Shown: positions 44,488 through 55,032, counted from the first letter of the stretch. The stretch: DNA of 64,000 nt from Pseudooceanicola batsensis HTCC2597 (GCF_000152725.1 NZ_CH724131.1:2391167-2455166); one strand, 5' to 3'. The notes: generated by a model not told the origin, from the sequence alone. A program made the numbers and translations.

Positions 44488-45246
44488 TCAGGAAATGCGG
44501 AACGTGTCGCCCAGGTAGACCCGACGCACATTTTCATTCTGCACCACTTCCTCGGGCGTGCCGGACATCAGCACCTTGCCGTCGTGCAGGATATAGGCGC
44601 GGTCCACGATCTCGAGCGTCTCGCGCACGTTGTGGTCGGTGATCAGCACCCCGATTCCGCGCTTTTTCAGATCGGCGACCAGATGCCGGATATCGGAGAC
44701 CGAGATCGGATCCACCCCGGCGAAGGGTTCGTCCAGCAACAGGTATTTCGGATCGGCGGCCAGACAGCGCGCGATCTCGACCCGGCGCCGCTCGCCCCCC
44801 GAAAGGGCCAGCGCCGGAGCCCGGCGCAGATGCTCGATCGAGAACTCGGACAGAAGCTCTTCCAGCCGCTCGCGGCGCTTGTGCCGGTCGGAATGGGTGA
44901 TGTCGAGAATGGCCGAGATGTTGTCCTCGACGGATAGCCCGCGAAAGATCGACATCTCCTGCGGCAGGTACCCGATGCCGAGCCGCGCGCGCCGGTACAT
45001 GGGAAGGCCGGTCACGTCGCGCCCGTCCACCACGACCGTCCCGCCTTCGGGGACGATCAGTCCGGCCACGGCGTAGAAGGTCGTGGTCTTGCCCGAGCCG
45101 TTCGGCCCCAGAAGCGCGGCCACTTCGCCCTGGTCCACCTTCATGGTCACGTCGCGGATGACAATGCGCTTCTTGTAGGACTTGCGCAGCTGTTCGATGC
45201 GCAGCCCCTTGCCGCCCGTATGCAGCTGGAGATCGGGTTTCGTCAC
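44488..45246 (-). CDS. lptB: LPS export ABC transporter ATP-binding protein LptB
   Basis: A 252-residue ATPase that powers lipopolysaccharide extraction with LptFG. It has Walker [10 protein letters not shown], signature [15 protein letters not shown], Walker [14 protein letters not shown] and H-loop [12 protein letters not shown]. Length is slightly over the usual 241. It starts with GTG at 45246, three bases after the lptA stop, in the conserved lptC-lptA-lptB order. lptF and lptG are not in the window, as is usual. Confidence 0.96.
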   Translation of the reverse strand: MTKPDLQLHTGGKGLRIEQLRKSYKKRIVIRDVTMKVDQGEVAALLGPNGSGKTTTFYAVAGLIVPEGGTVVVDGRDVTGLPMYRRARLGIGYLPQEMSIFRGLSVEDNISAILDITHSDRHKRRERLEELLSEFSIEHLRRAPALALSGGERRRVEIARCLAADPKYLLLDEPFAGVDPISVSDIRHLVADLKKRGIGVLITDHNVRETLEIVDRAYILHDGKVLMSGTPEEVVQNENVRRVYLGDTFRIS

Positions 45247-45249
45247 GCG

Positions 45250-45732
45250 TCAGTCCCCGCCCGGGTTCAGCAGGGTCCGTACCCGCCCGGACATCTGCGC
45301 CGTGCCGCTTTCCAGATCGACGGTCATGGCCTGCGATGCCAGCGTCGACTCGCCCTGAACGAGCAGCACATCGCCCTCCATGACGATCGTGCCGGCGTCG
45401 ATGTCGTAATCCGCACGCTGCGCCTCGGCCGCGTCCTCGCCACTGACGAGGGTCACGCCGCCGGTGGCCTCCAGCAGGCGGATACGTTCACCCTCTTCGT
45501 CGTAGGTGACCAGGACGCGGGGCGCCGCAAGCCGCATCTCGGCCTGCACGATGACGACATTGCCCAGGAACTCGGCTGTTCCGTCGGACTGATTCACCCG
45601 CAGCTCGTCGCTTTCCACCTCGACCGGCGTGTCGGGATCGAGCTGGGCGGATCCGAAGGCCGTCTGCTGGGCCATGCCCGCGACCGGCAGCAACGCGATG
45701 CACAGGATCGCAAGCAGACGAAATGCATTCAT
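45250..45732 (-). CDS. lptA: LPS transport periplasmic protein LptA
   Basis: A 160-residue exported OstA/LptA-type protein. The signal peptide is about 1-20 (cleavage after GMA before QQ). The mature part is a beta-jellyroll with the repeating pattern seen as VNQSDGTAEFLGNVVIVQAEM, IRLLEATGGVTLVSG and VMEGDVLLVQGES. It bridges the periplasm between LptC and LptD. ATG 45732 is chosen over an in-frame TTG at 45738. It lies 10 bases after lptC and 3 bases before lptB. Confidence 0.9.
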   Translation of the reverse strand: MNAFRLLAILCIALLPVAGMAQQTAFGSAQLDPDTPVEVESDELRVNQSDGTAEFLGNVVIVQAEMRLAAPRVLVTYDEEGERIRLLEATGGVTLVSGEDAAEAQRADYDIDAGTIVMEGDVLLVQGESTLASQAMTVDLESGTAQMSGRVRTLLNPGGD

Positions 45733-45742
45733 GATCAAAACC

Positions 45743-46351
45743 TCAATCGGATTCCGGCTCGTATACCAGTTTTACGCCGTCTGTGAAAACCATCTGCACA
45801 TCGGACAGATCCGCATCGCCCGTCACCACCATCCTGCCGGCGACAAAGCGGCCCGGCGGGCCTTCGCCCCGGATCTCGCCGCTGCTTTCGGCACGAACGT
45901 CGTTCAGCCAGGCCGTCAGCCCGGCGGTTTCGACCGTGTAGCCTGTCGACGAGACAACCACGACCGAACCGGCCAGTTCCGCCGTGCCCTCGGGCTGGTC
46001 GAGCAGCGCCTCGTCCGAACGAAAGGTGATGTCGCCCCCCGAGACCAGGTCGATCCGGCCCTGGAAGTTCTCGGCCGAAAGCGCCCCCAGCCCCGTGCCG
46101 ACCGGCCTTGCGGATTCCGCGACGAAGGCGATCAGGTCGCCGCGTTCGGTGGCACCGGAAAAGCTGGGCTTCAGGACCCGCTCGGCCAGCCCGTCGCCGC
46201 CGGCCTCCACGTCGGCATAGGGCAGCTCCATCTGCGCCTCCTGCGTCTCGGAGAGAAGGAAGACGGTGGACAAGAGCGCCAGCGCGGCCAGCGGCAGCAG
46301 GATCTTCAGCCAGTTGACCAGCCGGGAATAGCCGTCCTCGGCCCAGGCCAT
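45743..46351 (-). CDS. lptC: LPS export protein LptC
   Basis: A 202-residue inner-membrane protein. One N-terminal membrane anchor (about residues 14-36, LKILLPLAALALLSTVFLL) is followed by a periplasmic LptC/OstA-like jellyroll (ERGDLIAFVAES, DLVSGGDITFRSDEALLDQP). It passes LPS from LptBFG to LptA. ATG 46351 or GTG 46363 could start it; neither has a clear ribosome site. It follows the ribonuclease D gene by about 40 bases, on the same strand. Confidence 0.88.
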   Translation of the reverse strand: MAWAEDGYSRLVNWLKILLPLAALALLSTVFLLSETQEAQMELPYADVEAGGDGLAERVLKPSFSGATERGDLIAFVAESARPVGTGLGALSAENFQGRIDLVSGGDITFRSDEALLDQPEGTAELAGSVVVVSSTGYTVETAGLTAWLNDVRAESSGEIRGEGPPGRFVAGRMVVTGDADLSDVQMVFTDGVKLVYEPESD

Positions 46352-46390
46352 CTCAGGCCGCACCGGCCCGGAGGTATGCCCGGCGCATCG

Positions 46391-47005
46391 TCATGAGTGG
46401 GCGAAGATGTCGGTCTCGGGCCAGCCCATCAGGTCCAGCCGCGCCCGCACCGGCAGGAAGTCGAAACAGGCCTGCGCGATCTCGGTCCGCCCCTCGCGCG
46501 CCAGCCGCGCGTCGAGTTCTTCGCGCAGCCGGTGGAGATAGAGGACATCCGACGCCGCGTACTCGAGCTGCGCCGCGCTCAGTTCCTCGGCGCCCCAGTC
46601 GCTGGACTGCTGCTGTTTCGACAGGTCGATGCCCAGCAATTCCTGCGTCAGGTTCTTCAGCCCGTGGCGGTCCGTGTAGGTCCGCACCAGCCGGCTGGCG
46701 ATCTTGGTGCAGTAGACCGGCGCGGCGAGCGCGCCGAAGGCATTGTACATCGCCGCGATGTCGAACCGGCCGAAATGGAACAGCTTGAGCACCTTCGGAT
46801 CGGTGAGCATTGCGCAGAGGTTCGGCGCGCTGTCCTGCCCGATCGCGACCTGCACGATATGCGCGTCGCCGTCGCCGCCCGACATCTGCACCACGCACAA
46901 CCGATCGCGATGCGGGTTCAGCCCCATCGTCTCGCAGTCGATGGCCACCACCGGACCCAGGTCGAGCCCGTCGGGCAGATCTTGCTTGTAGAGATGATTG
47001 GTCAC
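46391..47005 (-). CDS. Ribonuclease D-type 3'-5' exonuclease (short form)
   Basis: A 204-residue DEDDy exonuclease. Catalytic motifs: Exo I AIDCETMGLNPHRD, Exo II KLFHFGRFDIAAMYNAF, Exo III LEYAASDVLYLHRLREEL with the Tyr of YxxxD. It lacks the HRDC domains of E. coli RNase D (375 residues), as usual for the small form in alphaproteobacteria. The start is GTG 47005, supported by GGGAG 9 bases upstream and by the absence of conservation further up. It is upstream of lptC on the same strand. It probably trims structured RNAs such as tRNA. Confidence 0.9.
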   Translation of the reverse strand: MTNHLYKQDLPDGLDLGPVVAIDCETMGLNPHRDRLCVVQMSGGDGDAHIVQVAIGQDSAPNLCAMLTDPKVLKLFHFGRFDIAAMYNAFGALAAPVYCTKIASRLVRTYTDRHGLKNLTQELLGIDLSKQQQSSDWGAEELSAAQLEYAASDVLYLHRLREELDARLAREGRTEIAQACFDFLPVRARLDLMGWPETDIFAHS

Positions 47006-47168
47006 GCGGCACTCCCTCGCGGTCTCCGGCGGGTCTAGCGCCAGTCGCGGGCAAGTGCAAATCCCGTCCCGGCGAGGGTCGGTTCGCACGGCAACCGCGC
47101 CAGCCGCAATCAGATCGTCTTATTAAATCGATCAGCATTCTGCGGGTTATACTGATCGTCGCCCGGTG

Positions 47169-47183
47169 TTAGATTGATTCTAA
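47169..47183. promoter_or_regulatory. Inverted repeat upstream of katG
   Basis: TTAGA-TTGAT-TCTAA lies 46 bases before the katG ATG, in a 223-base AT-rich gap that also holds TTATACT near 47155. The shape recalls iron/peroxide operators (Irr-type TTTAGAA-N-TTCTAAA), but the half-site spacing is two bases too long for a confident Irr call. Confidence 0.4.
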
Positions 47184-49403
<2,220 letters not shown>

Positions 49404-49426
49404 TCGGTTCGGACCACAGGTGATTG

Positions 49427-49456
49427 AATGGCGCCGCACCCCGCGGCGCCATTTTT
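49427..49456 (+). terminator. Rho-independent terminator of katG
   Basis: AATGGCGCCGC and GCGGCGCCATT are perfect 11-base arms with a 5-base loop, followed by TTT. It lies 24 bases past the katG stop and is the clearest intrinsic terminator in the window. The next 220 bases up to the regulator gene show no other gene. Confidence 0.88.
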
Positions 49457-49674
49457 CGTTCGGCACCATCTGCGCCCCGTGCAAGGCTCGCCGGACCCGG
49501 CCCTCCGCCTCGCGTGATATTGGCAGGACCGCACGCGCGGGAATAACGCCCCGACAGCGGGTTCTGTCCGCCCCGCAGCAGATAGCGCCGGCCGCCCCCC
49601 ACGGCTAGGCATTGACGCCGCGCCTCCTGCCACGGACAAAGACCCGACCGATCCGCCGCCGGGACATAGCACAG

Positions 49675-50319
49675 ATGTCAGACCGCAAAGGCGGCACCCT
49701 GCCGCTCAAGCAAGACCCTCACGCCCTGCGCGACGCACGGGAAAAGAACCTCGAGGTCGCCATCGGCCGCGAGGTCCGCAGCCTGCGCCACCGCCAGCGC
49801 ATGACCGGGGCGGAACTGGCGGCGCAGACGGGCCTGTCCGTCGGCATGCTCTCCAAGATCGAAAACGGCGTGATCTCTCCGTCTCTCACCACGATCTCGG
49901 CGCTTGCCCATGCCCTCAAGGTACCGCTGGTCCAGTTGTTCTCGGGTTACGAGGAACCGCGCGGATGCATGCACGTGAAGGCCGGCCAGGGGGTCGAGAT
50001 CGACCGCGCCGGGACCCGCGCCGGCCACCAGTACAACCTGCTCGGTCATATCGGGTCCAACAGCTCCGGCGTCGTGGTCGAGCCCTACCTGATCACCCTG
50101 GACGACGAGAGCGACCGCTTCCCCACCTTCCAGCATGAAGGGATCGAAATGCTCTACATCCTCGACGGCGCCATGCTCTACCGCCATGGCGACAAGACCT
50201 ATCTGCTGGAACCGGGCGACTCGCTCCTGTTCGATGCCGACGCGCCCCACGGGCCGGAGGAGATGCACGGTTTTCCGATCCGCTACCTCTCGATCATCAC
50301 CTATCCGCAAGCGGGCTGA
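49675..50319 (+). CDS. XRE-family regulator with a C-terminal cupin domain
   Basis: A 214-residue regulator. The helix-turn-helix (about 32-88) includes MTGAELAAQTGLSVGMLSKIENG. The C-terminal cupin (about 135-205) has FQHEGIEMLYILDGAMLYRHGDKTYLLEPGDSLLFD in two pieces, a small-molecule sensor. The architecture matches PuuR, which controls gamma-glutamylputrescine genes in E. coli, and related regulators of amine pathways. It heads the glx-glnT region with a 126-base gap that carries a palindrome and phased repeats, likely its own operators. The signal is unknown; an amine or gamma-glutamyl amide is a reasonable guess. Confidence 0.88.
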   Translation: MSDRKGGTLPLKQDPHALRDAREKNLEVAIGREVRSLRHRQRMTGAELAAQTGLSVGMLSKIENGVISPSLTTISALAHALKVPLVQLFSGYEEPRGCMHVKAGQGVEIDRAGTRAGHQYNLLGHIGSNSSGVVVEPYLITLDDESDRFPTFQHEGIEMLYILDGAMLYRHGDKTYLLEPGDSLLFDADAPHGPEEMHGFPIRYLSIITYPQAG

Positions 50320-50331
50320 GCGACGACGAGC

Positions 50332-50348
50332 TGCCCAAAAATTGGGCA
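50332..50348. promoter_or_regulatory. Palindrome between the cupin-XRE gene and glxB
   Basis: TGCCCAA-AAA-TTGGGCA, perfect 7-base arms with a 3-base centre, 12 bases after the regulator stop and about 100 bases before glxB. It could be an operator of the adjacent regulator or a short stem in the mRNA. Confidence 0.5.
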
Positions 50349-50380
50349 AGGGCAGAGGGCCGCGGCAAACGGCGGCGGAT

Positions 50381-50410
50381 TTCCTGTAAAGAAATAATTC
50401 TTCCTGTTAA
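50381..50410. promoter_or_regulatory. Phased direct repeat and nested palindrome upstream of glxB
   Basis: TTCCTGTAAA (50381) and TTCCTGTTAA (50401) start exactly 20 bases apart, about two helical turns. Between them AAGAA-ATAA-TTCTT (50389-50402) is an inverted repeat. The block ends 35 bases before the glxB ATG. This arrangement suits a regulator binding the same DNA face twice, or an overlapping promoter. Confidence 0.5.
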
Positions 50411-50445
50411 TCAGTCCGCACCTCAAACCGGTTTCGGAGAACCCC

Positions 50446-51333
50446 ATGTGCGGAATCGTCGGCCTCTTCCTGAAGAACGATGATCTTCAGCCGCAACTCG
50501 GCGCGATGTTGACGGGCATGCTGATCACCATGACCGACCGCGGCCCCGACAGCGCGGGCATCGCGATCTACGACCGCCCCCGAGGGGGCGTGAAGATCAC
50601 GGTGCAGTCGGAAAGGCCCGAAGACGACTTTGACGGGCTTGAAGGAGCGCTTGAAAAGACCACCGTCCGCGACATCGACATGCGCCTCGCCGATACGCAC
50701 GCCGTGATCACCGTGGACCCCGGTGATCGCGCCGCCGCCCTCGCCGCGCTCGAGGCGCGCGGGCTGCGCATCATGGGCGTGGGCGAGGCGATGGAGATCT
50801 ACAAGGAGACCGGCCTGCCCCGCGACGTGGCCGCCCGATTCCACCTGCGCGACATGGCCGGCACCCACGGGATCGGTCATACCCGCATGGCCACCGAAAG
50901 TGCCGTGACGACCTTGGGCGCGCATCCCTTCTCCACCGCCGACGACCAGTGCCTCGTGCACAACGGATCGCTCTCGAACCACAACCGGATGCGCCGCCGG
51001 CTGGCACGCAAGGGCGTTCTCACCAAGACCGAGAACGATACCGAGGTCGGCGCCGCCTACATTTCCTCCCGCATCGCCGAGGGCGCCAGCCTGGGCGACG
51101 CTCTCGAAGGGACGCTGAAGGATCTCGACGGGTTCTTCACCTTCGTCACCGGCACCCGCACCGGGTTCGGCGTCGTGCGCGACCCGATCGCCTGCAAGCC
51201 CGCAGTGATGGCCGAAACCCGCGACTACGTCGCCTTCGGAAGCGAATACCGGGCCTTCGCCGACCTGCCCGGAATCGGCGGCGCGAAGGTCTGGGAACCC
51301 GAACCCGCCACCGTCTATTTCTGGGAGCGCTGA
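50446..51333 (+). CDS. glxB: Class II glutamine amidotransferase subunit (GlxB)
   Basis: A 295-residue stand-alone Ntn-type glutaminase equivalent to the first domain of glutamate synthase large subunit or PurF. MCGIVGLFLKN puts the nucleophile Cys at position 2, exposed after Met removal. DRGPDSAGIAIY, GHTRMATESAV and LVHNGSLSNHNRMRRRL are the glutamine-pocket motifs. It releases ammonia from glutamine (or a gamma-glutamyl amide) for the partner FMN subunit. It begins a four-gene operon and lies 2 bases before glxC. In the N-methylglutamate pathway the homologue is MgsA. Confidence 0.85.
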   Translation: MCGIVGLFLKNDDLQPQLGAMLTGMLITMTDRGPDSAGIAIYDRPRGGVKITVQSERPEDDFDGLEGALEKTTVRDIDMRLADTHAVITVDPGDRAAALAALEARGLRIMGVGEAMEIYKETGLPRDVAARFHLRDMAGTHGIGHTRMATESAVTTLGAHPFSTADDQCLVHNGSLSNHNRMRRRLARKGVLTKTENDTEVGAAYISSRIAEGASLGDALEGTLKDLDGFFTFVTGTRTGFGVVRDPIACKPAVMAETRDYVAFGSEYRAFADLPGIGGAKVWEPEPATVYFWER

Positions 51334-51335
51334 TC

Positions 51336-52019
51336 ATGCCGATCCTCGACATGTCGCAGACCGACCTGCGCGAGGTCAACCGGTCCCTCCAGACCGCCGC
51401 GCAGTCCCGCGCCAACGACAGCTACGTGATCGAGAACCCGCGCGGGTCGCACGCCGTCGCCGTCGGCCTCGACGGCCCGCTCGAGGTCACGGTCAAAGGC
51501 TCCACCGGCTACTACTGCGCCGGCATGAACAAGGAGGCCCGCATCCACGTCGAGGGCTCCGCCGGCCCCGGCGTGGCCGAGAACATGATGTCCGGCGAAG
51601 TGACGATCGACGGCGACGCCAGCCAGTACGCCGGGGCCACGGGGCGCGGCGGGCTGCTCAATATCCGCGGCAATGCCTCTTCGCGCTGCGGCATCTCGAT
51701 GAAGGGCATCGACATCGTCGTGCACGGCAATATCGGCCACATGTCCGCCTTCATGGCGCAGAAGGGCAACCTCGTCGTGCTCGGCGACGCGGGCGACGCC
51801 CTGGGCGATTCGCTCTACGAGGCCCGTCTCTTCGTCCGCGGATCGGTGAAATCCCTCGGCGCCGACTGCGTGGAAAAGGAGATGCGTGCCGAACATCTGG
51901 GCTTTCTGTCCGAAATCCTCGCCCGTACGGGGGCGAATGCAAAGCCCGATGAGTTCCGGCGCTACGGCTCGGCCCGCAGGCTCTACAATTTCAACATCGA
52001 CCATGCGGATGAATACTGA
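51336..52019 (+). CDS. glxC: GXGXG-domain subunit of a split glutamate synthase (GlxC)
   Basis: A 227-residue protein made almost only of the right-handed beta-helix (GXGXG) domain that ends GltB. Repeating turns are visible in GSTGYYCAGMNKEARIHVEG, GEVTIDGDASQYAGATGRGG, LLNIRGNASSRCGISMKG and IVVHGNIGHMSAFMAQKG. In GltB this domain holds the catalytic domains together and has no activity of its own. The ATG follows the glxB stop by 2 bases; its stop overlaps the glxD start by one base. The homologue in methylamine users is MgsB. Confidence 0.85.
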   Translation: MPILDMSQTDLREVNRSLQTAAQSRANDSYVIENPRGSHAVAVGLDGPLEVTVKGSTGYYCAGMNKEARIHVEGSAGPGVAENMMSGEVTIDGDASQYAGATGRGGLLNIRGNASSRCGISMKGIDIVVHGNIGHMSAFMAQKGNLVVLGDAGDALGDSLYEARLFVRGSVKSLGADCVEKEMRAEHLGFLSEILARTGANAKPDEFRRYGSARRLYNFNIDHADEY

Positions 52020-53338
52020 TGACGACACGAACGGAACCGCGCCAGTCCCGGACCTTCTCGCGTGAGGTGAATTCCGAGATCCGCCGCGCCGCGGCCACCG
52101 GAATCTACGACATCCGCGGCGGCGGCGCGAAACGTCGCGTGCCGCATTTCGACGACCTGCTGTTTCTCGGTGCCTCGGTCTCGCGTTACCCGCTCGAGGG
52201 TTACCGCGAGAAATGCGCGACCGATGTGACCCTCGGCACCCGCTTCGCCAAGAAACCGATCGAACTGAAGATTCCGGTCACCATAGCGGGCATGTCCTTC
52301 GGCTCTCTCTCCGCCCAGGCCAAGGAGGCACTCGGCCGGGGCGCGACCCTCGCCGGCACCTCGACCACCACCGGCGACGGCGGCATGACCGAGGAAGAAC
52401 GCGGCCATTCCGAAAAGCTCGTCTACCAGTACCTCCCCTCGCGCTACGGCATGAACCCAGACGACCTGCGCCGCGCCGACGCGATCGAGATCGTCGTGGG
52501 CCAGGGGGCCAAGCCCGGCGGCGGCGGCATGCTGCTGGGCCAGAAGATCACCGAACGTGTCGCGGGGATGCGCGACCTGCCGCAGGGCATCGACCAGCGC
52601 TCGGCCTGCCGCCACCCCGACTGCACCGGGCCGGACGATCTCGAGATCAAGATCCTCGAACTGCGCGAGATCACCGGCTGGGAGAAACCGATCTACGTCA
52701 AGATCGGCGGCGCCCGTCCCTACTACGACACCGCCCTCGCCGTGAAGGCCGGGGCCGACGTGGTGGTCCTCGACGGGATGCAGGGCGGCACCGCGGCCAC
52801 CCAGGACGTCTTCATCGAACATGTCGGCCAGCCCACGCTCGCCTGCATCCGACCCGCCGTGGCCGCGCTCCAGGACCTCGGGATGCACCGCGAGGTCCAG
52901 CTCATCGTCTCCGGTGGCATCCGCTCCGGCGCCGATGTGGCCAAGGCTCTCGCTCTCGGTGCGGACGCGGTCTCGATCGGCACGGCCGCGCTGATCGCGC
53001 TCGGCGACAACGACCCGAAATACGAGGAAGAGTACCGCGCACTCGGCACCACGCACGGCGCCTATGACGACTGGCACGAGGGCCGCGACCCCGCCGGCAT
53101 CACCACTCAGGATCCGACGCTCGCGGCCCGGCTCGACCCCGTCGCCGCCGGCCGCCGGCTGCGCAACTACCTCGCCGTGCTGACGCTCGAATGCCAGACA
53201 CTGGCCCGCGCCTGCGGCAAGAGCCACGTCCACAACCTCGAACCCGAAGATCTCTGCGCCCTCACGCTGGAGGCCGCCGCGATGGCGCAGGTCCCGCTCG
53301 CCGGAACCGACTGGTACCCCGGCAAGCCGGGCTTCTGA
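52019..53338 (+). CDS. glxD: FMN-binding glutamate synthase-like subunit (GlxD)
   Basis: A 439-residue TIM-barrel protein like the FMN domain of glutamate synthase. AGMSFGSLSAQAKEALGRG, QGAKPGGGGMLLGQKIT, YVKIGGARPYYDTALAVKAG, LDGMQGGTAAT and SGGIRSGADVAKALALGAD are the FMN and 2-oxoglutarate motifs. Cys residues (RSACRHPDCTGPDD and ECQTLARACGKSH) do not form the exact 3Fe-4S pattern of GltB, so the iron-sulfur content is uncertain. With GlxB and GlxC it should form a glutamate- or N-alkylglutamate-producing complex. One-base overlap with glxC; about 100 bases before glnT. Confidence 0.85.
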   Translation: MTTRTEPRQSRTFSREVNSEIRRAAATGIYDIRGGGAKRRVPHFDDLLFLGASVSRYPLEGYREKCATDVTLGTRFAKKPIELKIPVTIAGMSFGSLSAQAKEALGRGATLAGTSTTTGDGGMTEEERGHSEKLVYQYLPSRYGMNPDDLRRADAIEIVVGQGAKPGGGGMLLGQKITERVAGMRDLPQGIDQRSACRHPDCTGPDDLEIKILELREITGWEKPIYVKIGGARPYYDTALAVKAGADVVVLDGMQGGTAATQDVFIEHVGQPTLACIRPAVAALQDLGMHREVQLIVSGGIRSGADVAKALALGADAVSIGTAALIALGDNDPKYEEEYRALGTTHGAYDDWHEGRDPAGITTQDPTLAARLDPVAAGRRLRNYLAVLTLECQTLARACGKSHVHNLEPEDLCALTLEAAAMAQVPLAGTDWYPGKPGF

Positions 53339-53441
53339 CGCAGATACCCCACCCGGCCCCTGTCCTTGAAGGAGACGGGTCAAAGCCCCTCGGCCGGACG
53401 GACCGCCCGGCGGTCCGGAACAGACGAAAAGGGACAGACAG

Positions 53442-54746
53442 ATGACCGACCTCGCCACCTTCGCCGAACAGAACGGCGTCAAGTATTTCATGATCTCCTT
53501 CACCGATCTCTTCGGCGGGCAACGGGCCAAGCTCGTCCCGGCGCAGGCGATCGCGGACATGGCAAGGGACGGCGCCGGCTTCGCGGGGTTCGCGACATGG
53601 CTCGACATGACTCCGGCTCACGCGGACATGCTGGCCCTGCCCGACCCCGACAGCGTCATCCAGCTGCCCTGGAAGCCCGAGGTCGCCTGGGTCGCCGCCG
53701 ATTGCGCGATGGAAGGCGAGGAGGTCGCCCAGGCCCCCCGGAACGTGCTCCGGGCCCTCGTCGCGAAAGCCGCCGACAGGGGCCTTCGCGTGAAGACCGG
53801 GGTCGAGGCCGAGTTCTTCCTGCTCACCCCCGAGGGCGAGGCGATCTCGGATCCTTTCGACACCGCGGAAAAGCCTTGCTACGACCAGCAGGCGGTCATG
53901 CGCCGCTACGACGTCATCGCCGAGATATGCGACCATATGCTGGCGCTCGGCTGGGGCCCCTATCAGAACGACCACGAGGACGCGAACGGCCAGTTCGAGA
54001 TGAATTGGGACTTCGCCGACGCGCTCGTCACGGCCGACCGCCATTCCTTCTTCAAGTTCATGGTGAAATCAGTGGCCGAGGCGCACGGCTTCCGTGCCAC
54101 CTTCATGCCCAAACCCCTGCCAAACCTGACCGGCAACGGCTGCCACTGCCATGTCTCGGTCTGGGACGCGGAGGGCCGGAAGAACGTCTTTGCCGATGAC
54201 TCCCACGACCTCGGCCTGTCCGAAAGCGGCCTGCATTTCCTCGGCGGCATCATGAAGCATGCACAAGGCATGACGGCGCTCACCAATCCGACAGTCAACA
54301 GCTACAAGCGCATCAACGCCCCGGCCACGGCCTCGGGCGCCACCTGGGCGCCGAACACCGTCACCTGGTCCGGCAACAACCGAACCCACATGGTCCGCGT
54401 GCCGGGCCCCGGCCGGTTCGAGCTCCGCCTGCCGGACGGTGCGGCGAATCCCTATCTGCTGCAGGCCGCGATCATCGCCGCGGGGCTCTCGGGGCTCGAG
54501 GACAAGGCCGATCCCGGCAAGCGTCTCGACATCGACATGTACGCCGAAGGCCACAAGGCGCGCGGGGCCGGAAAGCTCCCCCTGAACCTGCTGGACGCCG
54601 TACGTGCCTTCGACAGGGACAAGGCGCTGAAAGCGATGATGGGCACCGGCTTCTCCGCCGCCTACGTCAAGTTGAAATCACGCGAATGGGACAGCTACAC
54701 GGCGCATTTCACAAGCTGGGAAAAGGCGAACGCGCTCGACGTGTGA
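53442..54746 (+). CDS. glnT: Type III glutamine synthetase-like ligase (GlnT)
   Basis: A 434-residue ATP-dependent gamma-glutamyl ligase. It has the N-terminal beta-grasp (KYFMISFTDLFGGQRAKLVP) and catalytic domain with EAEFFLLTP, NDHEDANGQFEMNW (metal Glu residues), GNGCHCHVSVW and RVPGPGRFELRLPDG. The wording matches rhizobial GlnT much better than the GmaS enzymes of methylamine users, as I remember them. It may make glutamine or the gamma-glutamyl amide of an amine. It closes the glxBCD operon, which would use that amide. A GGGTGG hairpin and a convergent tRNA gene follow. Confidence 0.87.
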   Translation: MTDLATFAEQNGVKYFMISFTDLFGGQRAKLVPAQAIADMARDGAGFAGFATWLDMTPAHADMLALPDPDSVIQLPWKPEVAWVAADCAMEGEEVAQAPRNVLRALVAKAADRGLRVKTGVEAEFFLLTPEGEAISDPFDTAEKPCYDQQAVMRRYDVIAEICDHMLALGWGPYQNDHEDANGQFEMNWDFADALVTADRHSFFKFMVKSVAEAHGFRATFMPKPLPNLTGNGCHCHVSVWDAEGRKNVFADDSHDLGLSESGLHFLGGIMKHAQGMTALTNPTVNSYKRINAPATASGATWAPNTVTWSGNNRTHMVRVPGPGRFELRLPDGAANPYLLQAAIIAAGLSGLEDKADPGKRLDIDMYAEGHKARGAGKLPLNLLDAVRAFDRDKALKAMMGTGFSAAYVKLKSREWDSYTAHFTSWEKANALDV

Positions 54747-54779
54747 GTGCCGGGGGCCCGGCCCGCGCCTCCCGACGTA

Positions 54780-54794
54780 GGGTGGAAGCCACCC
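54780..54794 (+). terminator. Hairpin after glnT
   Basis: GGGTGG and CCACCC with a 3-base loop, 34 bases past the glnT stop. It is preceded by CGTA, as is the hairpin at 5118, so both may be copies of one dispersed element. No T-tract. The 150 bases from glnT to the tRNA hold nothing else that I recognise. Confidence 0.4.
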
Positions 54795-54896
54795 GCACCC
54801 GGGCCGATCCGCACATGGTTCAACACGCAGCTTCCCTGAAACGGCTGCGGCTACACGACTGTTCGGAAGTTGTTCGCCTTCCCGCCGGAAAGCAAT

Positions 54897-54983
54897 TGGT
54901 GCCCAGAAGAGGACTCGAACCTCCACGTCCATACGGACACCAGCACCTGAAGCTGGCGCGTCTACCAATTCCGCCATCTGGGC
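54897..54983 (-). tRNA. tRNA-Leu (anticodon CAG)
   Basis: On the minus strand the acceptor stem GCCCAGA pairs with TCTGGGC, followed by discriminator A and an encoded CCA (54897-54899). The D-arm is TGGCGGAATTGGTAGACGCG, the anticodon arm CCAGC-TTCAGGT-GCTGG gives anticodon CAG, a long variable arm (typical of Leu) follows, and the T-loop reads GGTTCGAGTCC. All stems pair. It reads CUG codons, very common in this GC-rich genome. Confidence 0.96.
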
Positions 54984-55003
54984 ACGAAACTGCGTGAGGC
55001 CGC

Positions 55004-55032
55004 GATTTAGACCCCACGGCGGTCGGTGTCAA
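55004..55032 (-). promoter_or_regulatory. Promoter of tRNA-Leu
   Basis: On the minus strand TTGACA (55027-55032), exactly 17 bases, then TAAATC (55004-55009). The start would fall near 54997, giving a leader of about 14 bases. The -35 is perfect and the position ideal for a tRNA gene. Confidence 0.7.

Noticed and set aside
50446..54746. First read as a methylamine (gmaS-mgsABC) N-methylglutamate operon.
   Set aside because: The ligase sequence resembles rhizobial GlnT, not GmaS as I remember it, and no mgdABCD genes follow. Kept only as an analogy.
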